This document shows positions 33,240-43,050 of a stretch of DNA of 64,000 bases, in pieces; position 1 is the first letter of the stretch, and every line of letters begins with the position of its first letter. Under the pieces are notes generated by a model. That model was not told the DNA's origin, did not search any database, and saw nothing but the letters and a program-made list of their open reading frames with translations. The translations under genes were made by a program, and so were the position numbers. The DNA comes from Bilabrum cf. latius (lineage: Eukaryota > Bigyra: Bicosoecida > Bigyra > Bicosoecida), in contig OZ237761.1 of the NCBI GenBank assembly GCA_965178125.1, positions 372,001 through 436,000 on the forward strand, read 5' to 3'.

Positions 33240-35647
33240 ATGATGAAACAAGCGATCAGGCAGAAAGCTAAGTCTTCGACTAAGCAGGGCTTGACTAGTC
33301 AGCAGAGCCTTTCGTTCGTTCGCAACACTGTGCGAGCGGCGGTGAGAGCGAGCAGTCGGAAGCTACTCAGCAACCGACGATCGCCAGAACTAGAACACTT
33401 TGAAGCATTTCGCTAGAACAATATCGCAGGTTGGAGAACTAACATACCTTCGGGGCCTCTTTGATGACTCGAGCTACGGAGACAAGCTCACAAAGATGGG
33501 AGGAGTGCGCGTTCACCAGCTGCCGCGCATCTCCCCAGAGCGCGCAGAGGAGCTGAAAAAAGACGAAGGCAAGCTTCTGGAGCTTAGTGAAGAGCTGAAT
33601 GCTTCTCCAGAGGCTCTTCGTCTTAGCCTCTGGCTGGAGACTGGAGCATTCGAGGCTCTGGAGAAGGGATATTTGCGCTCGCTCTGCCTCGCAATCTACA
33701 AGACGAACAAGGAGCTGCGCAAGAAGGGGGACCACGGAGATCACATTCCTGTGGCAGAGCTGCAAAAGAATAAGCTCCTTGAGGCTTTCGTCTTCAAGTT
33801 CAAGTATCCGAGCAAGGGGGAGGTGTCGGTGGAGCTGGAGGGCCAGGGATCGAGCAAGTTCTCGGCGACGTCAGTGGCCCAGTCCGCCTTCCAAGTGGTT
33901 CGCATGCTAATCAGCACGCTAAATACCATGCCTCCTTTGCCAGAAGAGAGGATTCTCTCCATGTCGCTGCACTACTACGACGAGATCGTGCCTGCCGGCT
34001 GGCAGCCTGCCTTCTTCCAGGACTCTACAGGGATGACCGTGCACACCTTCGACAGGGCACCAACGAAAGTGCGATGTGGCTCTGCAAAAAGTGCCCATCA
34101 TTCAATCGCACTGAGGGTTGCTTCTATCTACAACGACCCGGACGCGCTCTCGGACGACGGCGGCTCTGAGGCAGCAGCTTCGGTGGGTTCGGAGGAACAG
34201 GCAGGCTCGGCTTCATCGTCCAGCTCGTCATCTTCCTCGTCATCTTCCTCGTCATCTTCATCAGCTGCTGCCGCGGCCGGTGCCGCATCCTCAGCGCCCC
34301 CCTCTTCGGCACCGTCGGGCGGCTCCTCGCCTGCCCGCGATGCCGACGCAGCCGAGGTGGTCCTCATGCCAGCCAAGTCCGTGCCAGTGAGTACATCACA
34401 ATCCCTTAAGAGCTCAACACAGTGGACAGTAATACGGTTTAACTTGTTCCCTCCTTCCATGTCTCGATATGTCTCGCAGAAGTCGGCTCTGGTGTGGCGC
34501 AACTTCATCCGTCAAGAGGTGCTTACCACGGGCAACTGCGCGATCTCAGTGAGAGTGGCACCACGCACAGAAATGAGACTAAGACTCGCTCATCATCTAG
34601 TTCAGTAGCACCACCATGTGCTGCCACTTCCCATCACCTATCACCGCAGCACATGCTCGGGGCGTGTGGAGGGCGCATGACCAAGCAAGCCATCCTGACG
34701 CACCTCAGGGCCCTCGCAGCTGAGGGCCTTCTCACAGAGAAGAGGCACGGGCCACACCGGTCCTTCGTCCTGGCAGATGGAATAGTCATCGGCGGGGTGG
34801 ATCAAGGCAAATCAGCCTCAGGAGGTGCGGCTGCCGCTGAGTCCGAGGCCTCCGAGCAGGCCAGGCAGCTCTTCTTCCACGCCGTCACGTGGCTCGTGCT
34901 GAACCAGAGCTCGGAGTTCGCGACCGCAAAGGGGCTGGAGCGAGCCATGAAATCGAAGGGAATGGCAGTCTCTCGCGCGATCATGGAGACACTGACCAGG
35001 CGGCTGTAGGAGTACGGCGTGCTGCACGACACCGTGGCAGCGACCAGGCACAGAGGCCGGTGAGGCAATCTACTGGAGGTTGGACTGCTGCGCACGTCGC
35101 ATAAAGCAGCACACAGTCTTACTTTGTACACTGTTTCATTCCTGTTTCTCTTTCCCCTGTTTGTTTTGCTTACTCTCGCAGGGAGGTATCTCGCACCGAC
35201 GAGATCGTGGCGCTGGCCCGCCTGATGGAGTCGCACCTCGAGGGCGAGGACGAGGGGCCACTCCCGTCTGTGGCGGAGCTCATCAAGGAAGTGCAGGGTG
35301 GGAGATCACCTGGAGTGGCAGGATCCCCGGCCTCGGGAACCACGGGGCCTCCCAGCCCGTTCATCCGCCGCAGGCGTGGGGGCGTGATCTCGAGCATGGG
35401 CAAAGGGAGGGTGAGCGCTAGCATAGCGGCTCCTGGAGGCAGCATCAGTGCAAGGGAGACCCCGCTGCAATCCACCGTAAAGAAGTCAATGAGGTTGAAG
35501 CGCAAGCGGGGAGACGATGGGTTCGGCAAGGAGGAAGGCAGCCCGCTCAGCGCCGAAAGCCAGCCGGGCGGGTCCAGTCCCAGGAGCGAAGCTCCCGCCA
35601 AGGCGGTCCATCCCCCTGTTTCCAGGAAGCGTACCCGCCTGTTTTGA
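33240..35647 (+). CDS. HORMA-domain protein (Hop1/HORMAD-like meiotic axis protein)
   Basis: Five exons (33240-33341, 33430-34386, 34480-34548, 34650-35059, 35182-35647) give 667 aa ending at TGA. The first splice restores QQSLSFVRNTVRAAVGELTYLRGLFDD, which fits the HORMA N-terminus (SLxxVRNLL...YLRGLF). ALEKGYLRSLCLAIY and EAFVFKFKYP continue the fold to about residue 240. After a 17-residue Ser run (near residue 300) comes a helical segment that reads like a winged helix (MTKQAILTHLRALAAEGLL), as in Hop1-type chromatin-binding regions. A basic C-terminal tail (KRKRGDD, RKRTRLF) could hold a nuclear signal and a closure motif. One TAG occurs (TRRL-TAG-EYGVL). The family organises meiotic chromosome axes and promotes crossover choice, so its presence suggests a sexual cycle. 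Confidence 0.85.
33342..33429 (+). other. HORMA gene intron 1
   Basis: Donor GTGAGA, acceptor TATCGCAG, 88 nt, phase 0. It restores RNTVRAAVGELTYLRGLF. Confidence 0.85.
34387..34479 (+). other. HORMA gene intron 2
   Basis: Donor GTGAGT, acceptor TCTCGCAG, 93 nt, phase 0. Confidence 0.7.
34549..34649 (+). other. HORMA gene intron 3
   Basis: Donor GTGAGA, acceptor CACCGCAG, 101 nt, phase 0. It moves the reading frame onto the one that encodes the winged-helix-like segment. Confidence 0.68.
35060..35181 (+). other. HORMA gene intron 4
   Basis: Donor GTGAGG, pyrimidine-rich 3' end and acceptor CTCTCGCAG, 122 nt. It joins RHRGR to EVSRTDEIVALARLM. Confidence 0.72.
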
Positions 35648-35812
35648 TCCTGGCCTTCTAAGCTGGACTCTATTCGCTTGATTTGTACATCTTCTACTGT
35701 TTGCGACCGAATTGTGTCTGCCGAAAAGTGGTTGCGACCGCTTCTGAACGGACTCACCGAATCACAACAACAACAGAATCACGCCAGCCTGCGAGATAAT
35801 CCTGTATTTTCA

Positions 35813-37567
35813 ATGAGCGCTGCTGGAAACAGACCGTCTGCACCCCCACGGAGCCGCCCTCAGGCACCTGATCGCGATCAGAGTTCGTTGCAAGATGGCC
35901 TCGCACAGTTGAGCACGGATGCTTCGGCGGACTCTGTGCAGTTTCAACGAACGCCAGCCCCCCTTCCAGTTTCACCTCAAGGAAACATGCTCCCTGCTGC
36001 GATTGAAGAGGAGGACGAGGAAGGAAGCGAGGGTGATTCGGAACCCTCGGAAGACAGGCGGGCCGAGGATCCAGAGCCCAAGCTTCCACGCGTGCCCAGC
36101 GTTCGTTTTGCGGACGAAGTGTAGACAGCTGATATTGGATAGGATGAACCCGTCGAGACATCTGCGGGAGGCCCGCCGAGGCCGCTGTCTCTATCCAAGA
36201 TCCATACGCCAACCAAGGACCCGCGGCATCCAACCGCTTCTCACCTGACGCCGCACCCTTCGGCGGACCGATCCACCTTTTCTCCCAGCTCCGTATCTTT
36301 GCATGGTGCTAGTTCTGCCATTCGAGGGCGAGCGTCGGCTGAGGCTGCCGCTCGGCACATGCCTGCTCCGCGGCATTTTCAGTCGGCCGCTCGAAGCGAG
36401 GCTGCAGGGGGTGGCGAGGCGGGCAACGACGAGCACCTCCCCCGATTTCCGCTCAAGCGCGACGTCTGGCGAGCGCCAAACGCTCGCCGAGACGCAAGCG
36501 CGCTGGGAGGGCCCTCCTTCGGCACGAGGAGGTCGCAGGCGACGGCTTAGGAGTACAGCGAGAGGAGGACAACAGAGCTGGCCAGGGTGTTCGCCCTGCT
36601 CGACGAGGACGCCGATGGGCTGCTGGATGTGGATTAGATGAGGATTTTTGTCGCCGCGGCGGGGTTCGCACCCACGCCCCAGTTTCTGCAGAAGGTCATT
36701 GACGCGACCCCTCGCCGGTGGGCGCACAACGGCATCGATTTTGACACGGTGGTCGCGGCTCTCGAAACGAGGGCAGAGGATGAGCCCCTGTCTGAAGATG
36801 ACCTTGCGCACCTCCTGCGGGTGTCCTGCGGGCCTGCATGGCAGGCATCTTCGGCGCGGCAGGCCATGCAGGCGGAGGGCGAGGCGGAGCGACAGGCTGT
36901 GCAGCTGGCAGCCAGCGAGAGGGAGGGCAAGGAAGGAGGGGGTTCCGCACGAGGCGCCGCGCGTTCCGCGGGGTCCGAGTCGGTTCGATCCAAGATCAGG
37001 AATGGTGGTCTATCTCGGTGCGTGGCCCCGTCAGAGCACGCCATGCGGCTGCTGAGCGGGATCGAAACGCAGGTGCAGTCGAGGCTGACAGCATCGGAAG
37101 CAGAGACGCTGCTGAGCAGCGCCGGCGCCTTTGCTGTAAGCAAGGAAGGGACGCAGGAGCCATCCATGGACGTGCTGGATTTCGTTGCGTTCTTGTCATC
37201 GGGCTACACGAGGCACGTGAGGTCACATCGCCCCGAGGTACCGTACCAGCTGAGCCCCACTGCAGAAGCAGCCAAGAAGGCGAGAGCGGAGAGGCAGGCA
37301 AGGGAGGGAGGCGGGAAGCAGGATGCATCGCAGGGCGGTACAAGCGGGGGTTCATCTCCCATCGCGTTCCGAGTGGGCGCAACGAAGGCTGGTGCTGGGC
37401 AACGATCCGGTTAGGGCGGCAAAGCCGGCCAGTCCAAGCCACCGAGCGCGCTGGCGAGGCTGACCGCAAGCAGCTTTGACGGAGACAGGGTGGCTGCCAC
37501 GGACCCGGAGGACTTCCTGAAGAAAGCGGCCGAGCTGGAGGCCAGGGCAGCCAAGCTGGGCATGTGA
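35813..37567 (+). CDS. EF-hand protein, otherwise unknown (584 aa)
   Basis: A single frame with five TAG codons ends at TGA (37565-37567). The first 250 residues are low-complexity, Pro/Ser-rich and partly acidic, with VPSVRFADE, a sequence like RVRFADG in the neighbouring myosin tail. An EF-hand follows: helix ELARVFALL, then the loop DEDADGLLDVD-TAG, with ligands at positions 1, 3, 5 and 9. The TAG (36635-36637, about residue 275) is loop position 12, where Glu is usual and Gln unusual. A second helical region (FDTVVAALE ... LSEDDLAHLL) and a degenerate EF-like end (MDVLDFVAFLSSG) suggest a paired-domain fold. Calcium-dependent regulation is likely; the target is unknown. Confidence 0.75.
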
Positions 37568-38458
37568 CTTCCGTTTGGATCGCTGAGAGGTGTTCGGATT
37601 TTGGTGTGTACGCTTGCCGACAGGCCGGCTGATGACGTAGCTGCATGATTCATTTGATCTGACGTACCCGTACTATGGGCAAGCAAATACAATCGGATCT
37701 GGTAGATACGGATCATACGGATCGGATCAGTGCTTTGGGACGAGAGCGCGCGCATCCAATCCTTCAGGATCACACAACCAGCACACTCACCAGCACCCCG
37801 AAGCCGGATCCATTGCCTTTTCTCCCTGTTCTTACCGCCACTAGAAGCCTGCATGTAGGCCCAAAAGGGGCGCCTACTCGCACGCAGACCGCCCTCTCGT
37901 CCTCTGTATCCCATAGAAACACCCGCTGCCCCCGTGCGTTGCTGCCAACGCCCCGTGCGTGGGCCAGCGGAACCACCAGTCGGCCCAAAGCTGGCCTAGC
38001 CTTGTCGAGTGGTTGCCGGTTGCAGCTGCCGATTCACTGGCGAAGGACACTGCTTGGTGTCGAGTAAAATTAAGCGGAGGCGTGTTGGTGCAGCATCGGG
38101 ATTTAGTGTAGACTATAACGTTGGTCGCCAAAGGTCGCCAACGATGGTCGCACGCGAAGGTAGTTCTACCTGGTGCTACCTGGTGCTACCTGGTAGGCAC
38201 GATAAGAACGCAAATCTAACGCTGCTCGAGCATGGCAAGCACCCATACAGTCGGCCTAGACATAATATTCTACGGTGGGCGGCGAGATCAGCGAAACAGC
38301 TGGTGGAAAGTGCTGCTGCAGATGTGTCCAAAATAGAAGATGAAGATATACACCGAGTCCATTTCAAAAGGGACAGAAATCTCTCCCATACAGGGCACCC
38401 CATCGTTTCATTTCTCAAGCCCTGATATAAAACCCGAAGCGAGGTGTCTAGCAAGGGA
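37568..38458. other. Intergenic region upstream of the paralogue array
   Basis: 891 bp with only short frames. A short direct repeat, three close copies of CTACCTGGT, occurs at 38167-38195. I see no gene. Confidence 0.5.
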
Positions 38459-41400
38459 ATGTGCTGCTCCCGAGACGGATATTTTGAGCGATGGCTTCGA
38501 GCATGTTGGGTCTCGTACTCCCCACCGGCGTCATTTAGCAGCGCGTACGAGCAGTATGCGCTTGAGTACGTCTGCAAACAGAATCTTATCTCAAATAGCA
38601 GTTTTAGGCTGGGAACCGCTGCTTCTAGCAAGGAGGGAAGCGATAAGCTGCGAGTGATGCCGTGCGCAATGTGCGCCAGGTCATCGGAGGGAGGGCCACT
38701 AAAGTGTGGGGTAATGGTGTAGCCACAACATCAGATATCTGCATGTTGCCTCCGATGGCCGATGACTCTTGGCCCGAGTATCGCGCCGGTCGGGCTAGAG
38801 CGATATTTTCGTCTATACGCTGTAGAGGCTCTTGCGAGCATGCAGAGAGCCATTTACACGATTTGCTCGGTCATGGCGCTGTTCTATTGGGCGGATACTA
38901 CATTTCTTGCAGTTGGAGACCCGCGCTTCCCGGAATTGGACCACAGCAAGCAGAGCTATCGAGTTGCGGTAGCAGCCAGGACGGTCATGTTTTTGTGCAT
39001 GGTTACGGGCCTAGTTGTGTACTATCACCGGTACTCGATTCCGAATGGATGGATAAAGTGTCTAGAAACCCTCATATGGATCATTGCGACTGCCTGCCAG
39101 ATGATCCGGGCATCACTGGCTGGAAATGACGTAGAGTTTGCTCGCTTCTTGAGCGGCTGGAGCGGTGTGATAAAGCTGCTGGTCGTGACATTCAGCGGAA
39201 TGGGCTTCGAAATGTCGCTTGTATTTACGCTGTTTAACATCATGGCCATGAACTACACGCAGTACGTGCGGGCACCAGAGGGTGAGCGCTTCGGCTCGGT
39301 GCAATGGAGCCTGACCACCAGCGCCATCGCCATCGGGGCGGCGTGGATGGTGGCGTACGCGACGAGAGCCACGTTCGTGCTTCGATTGCGGCTGTACCAC
39401 CAGCTGGTACGCGGCGCAAACGCGGCCACTTCTCAGCACAGGCTGCTGGACGAGTCCCCCGCGTCGGTCGTGCTGGTGGGCTCCGGGTATGCCACCGTGC
39501 GACCAGATGCTCGCACAGGTGCAGGGGCTGGGACAGGGGCAGGGGCAGGGGCAGGGGCAGGGGCAGGGGCAGGGACAGGGGCAGGGGCGTCAAACGCGCA
39601 ACAGTATGGCATCGGACGCAAAATCACGAAGCGTTCAAGCCCTCTGTCTGAGCCAATCTAGGGCCAGTCCGCGACCGAGGCCCCGCCCCGGCCAATGCGA
39701 ATCGACGTGCACCACCACCCCCCGGTGCTGCTCGCCACCACCGGCCTGCACAGAATGATCGAAGCCCTGTAGCAGGCTGCGCTGAAGCACGGTCTGCCAT
39801 GGGAATCAGTAGCTAAGTATTTCCCCCCTAGTAGGTCTGACCTTTCACAGATGGCAAGCGGTACAGGCCATCGGCAGGGACACAAGGACGTGGCGATGCT
39901 GAAGCACGCAGGGGCCTCGCTGGTGGACTTGCTGGGTGTGTATAGCCAAGACCGGCCACTAGCTCTGTGGGCGCTGTTTTGTCCTCCAGATAGGATGCAA
40001 GAGCAGTTTCTTCGCTCGGCCTTGCGCGTGTCACGGTCGGTTTCTGCCAATTCCCTCTAGCTGAGGAAGAGCATCCAAGGCCACGCTGGCTTCGCCGCTG
40101 CTTGCCATAGCAGCCAAGGAGAGGGATAGGCGGACGTTCATCCGAACGAAAAAGACTCGCGGGTGTCGATGCATGGGAATATGCATGGAACAACGGCATA
40201 GGGTGCTTCCAAAGAGCAATCTGGACGTGTGCGGGGCCTTGCGTTCGAGAGGCCTGGCGTGCGCATGCGACGGCTTGGGCGAGGCGAGTCAGAGGCAGAG
40301 GTGGACAGCCACCAATCCTTGCGAGTATCAAGCGGTACCACATCCGGGTCTTCTCACCTGCAAAGCAGCTCTGGTGGAAAGCAGGATGGTGTAATTAGTA
40401 AGCAGCGCATCGACGGGATGGAAGTTTATGACTAGCAAATACATGTGGCCTCGGCCCCGTATGCTTTCCCCGCGCAGCACGCCGCCCCGGCAGCCGATCC
40501 GTCCGGCATGTTCGCGCATCAATCTCATGGTGTGGCTGTGCTGGACTGGTACCGTGCCGAGGCACTGGAGAGGGAACAAAGATCTTCGATCCTGCGTGGG
40601 GTTAGCACGGGTAGTCCAGTGAGACAGTCGCTGGGAGGGACGAGTGTTTTGCCGGGACCTCTCGCGCTGGGCGCTAGTGAACCAGCCAGCAGCTTTTGGG
40701 ATTGCTTGCTGCCGCCATGTTGCTCTAGAAGCGATGCATCGATCTGTTGCGGTCCTTGTTGCTGCGGATACACTGACGACCCATCCGAGACGCTGGCGGG
40801 GCCCAACGACAGTGTGTACGCTCTGCATCTGGCATTGCGCCAGCTGTACCTGGTGAGCCGCACGGCTGCCAGCCTTGGTGCCGTTCTCGAATTGAGACAG
40901 CTCGAAGATGTGCGCGAGGCCACGGAGCCATGGGATCACATAGAGAGGGCGAACGCGTACTAGCAGAAGCTTCTCCGTGAGCAGTCCAGGCGCAGGTTGC
41001 AGCTTGATCAGGAGTTGCTGCAGAAGTAGGCAGCCGACGAGCAAGAACGCAAGCAGCTGCAGAGGCTGCCGGGTGGTCGGCTCGCCACCCACGCTAGGGG
41101 CCCACCTGTGACGGCGATGCACGAGGGAACAACGTCTGGTAGACGGTCGCAGGTGTCCACCGGCCTGTTTGGTGCGGGCCGCAGGCGCGTTCAGCGGAAT
41201 TTGTCCGTCGTGCACGAGAGGCAATCAAGTGGTCACGCCGAGGATGTGGAGCACAGCAGTGAAATGGTCGGGGCAGGCCCATCCTCTTACGAGGAGCTTG
41301 GTCACGACAGGGCTGCGAAAGCCAACAGCAGCAGCAGCAGTGCAGCTGGTCCCGCAGGTGGCGGTGAGCCCCTTCTCGACATCGGGGGGGAGCAGCTTGT

Positions 41401-42793
41401 GGCCATGGGCTCTGATTTCAGCGCATCGGGTCTCAACGTTTCGAGTTCGGAAGCGGTGGGGTACGTTGCTTCGAATTCGGGCAAGTCTGGAGAGAGCATG
41501 GGAGACGCTAGGATGGCCGGTGGGTCCCTTATGAGCGGGAGCCGAAGTGCTCGTAGCATGCTGGGATTCCGTGCGGCAGCAGGTCTGTCGAACGGAGCAA
41601 CGAGTCACAATGCCCTATCTCGCGACAGCCTCGAGCTGCCGCAGGGCGAGCAAGCAGCTCACGCGCTTGGTGTGGATGACGGGAGCAGCTCCGCTGGAAG
41701 CAGCGAAGGGGACTGGATGGAGGAATCTGGAGACGGCAACTCGCGCGAAGCGAAACCTGGCGGTGAGGGCAAGCAGTGCAATAAGATTTCTAGCGGGCGA
41801 AGTGGAGCTCTAGTCATGGACCATGGTGGTGTGGAGTAGAGTGGCAGGAAGCGGGGTGTGGAAGCCTCCAGTTCGCAGTCGGGGGACACATCAGGTACAG
41901 AGGACAGCGCAAGTGAAATCAGGCTGCGAGCGACTAGCGATGCGCGTGCCAGCGACGATTAGGGTGCTTCTGGCCGTGCCATGGAGCAGCCATCTGGAGG
42001 TGTCGAGCTCGGACACGGGCACAGGCACGGTGATGAGGACGAGGCTGCCTCCTCCCGAAGTGTTAGACTTCGCTCAATCGCCGTGGATTCCATCGCACCC
42101 GAAGCGACGCTCGCCTCTCGGATTCGACTCGTCCCTCCATCCTCGTGGAGCAATGCAGGTGACTCGGGAGCTGCTGCAGCACTTGTGCGAAGGGACAGGG
42201 TTGGCTCGACAGACTCGCGGGGTTCCTCTGCTGCCGCTGGAACCGTGGATGCACGGCATGTGGATGTCGAGAAAGGTCTGCCGGAGGGTAGGAATACTCT
42301 GAGAGGCAGTCGGCGAGGAAGTGATACCAGCGGCAGTCATCAGTTCGCTGCAGTCTACCACCAGGAACAGTCCGGGCGACGTGACTCCATCGAGATGCAC
42401 GGCATGATGCGGCTGAAGCAGCAGTTTCGAGGCCTCATATCCACGTTGGACTCGCCAGTTGGCCCTGGTTCGGCTTCGAGTCCTGCTCGCGGCGGGGCAC
42501 ATGATTTCGATCTGGATCGGGGGTTTCCAACGCAGGGCAAGGTGGAGTCGCGGGTCGATTCAAGGGAATACTAGCCGGAGGATTCCTGGACGTATGAGGG
42601 CGACAGATAGGGAGACGGGCATGAAGTTCGACCCGCTGCCGGGTAGGGCTGGCCCATCCTTCGGTCCACCCCTGACGAGAGGCATGTCGTGCTGCGGGTG
42701 GGGCTGGGCAACACGGTGGTGGCTGAGGTGTACCTGATGGCGAGGAGGCACGAAGGGGGCGCGGTTGTGTCGCTGACCCTGATGTCGAACTGA
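38459..42793 (+). CDS. Array paralogue 1: multi-pass membrane protein, unknown family (1444 aa)
   Basis: A single intronless frame with about 14 TAG codons ends at TGA (42791-42793). ATG 38459 (MCCSRDGY) follows an in-frame TGA. The order is shared with the next four genes. It runs: N-terminal PPASF...YEQYALEY; a CxxC motif; about five hydrophobic segments (residues about 120-320); FVLRLRLYHQLVRGAN; a DVHHHPPVLLATTGL block; SLVDLLGVYSQDRPLALWALF; a Cys cluster (SICCGPCCCGY); LYLVSRTAASLGAVLEL; and a C-terminal WPILRSTPDERHVVLRVGLG domain. The middle contains a Gly/Ala-rich run. It is the most diverged of the first four copies except at its 3' end. I recognise no known family; location is a membrane, function unknown. 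Confidence 0.85.
39518..39589. repeat. Coding microsatellite, GGGGCA repeat
   Basis: Hexamer GGGGCA units, some GGGACA, encode a (Gly-Ala)n run with occasional Thr inside array paralogue 1. It follows the conserved SGYATVRPDA segment, at a place where the paralogues vary in length. Confidence 0.9.
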
Positions 42794-42796
42794 AAT
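42647..42796 (+). repeat. Conserved 3' coding block, array copy 1
   Basis: A 150-bp block from GGCTGGCCCATCCTTCGG to the TGA is almost identical in the first four array genes and encodes the C-terminal domain. Similarity to copy 2 continues about 60 bp past the stop, which coding selection cannot explain. Confidence 0.9.
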
Positions 42797-43050
42797 AGTT
42801 GAATTCGGGTTGTAGTCATGCTTCGTGGTCTGTATACGCCCAAGATGCGAGCTGGGTACGCCAAGGTGCGCAGTCGCTTTCGTCACACATCACCTGTGCT
42901 GCCTAAACTTCAGTTCACGCATTATTCGAACTTCAAAAAAGTAGTGGAGACCAAAAATCGTTCTAACCATAAAATATACTTCGAAGAGGTCTGGCACACA
43001 TCTTTAATAGTTTAATAGTTGGCGTGGCAGACCAATTATCCCTTGTTGCC

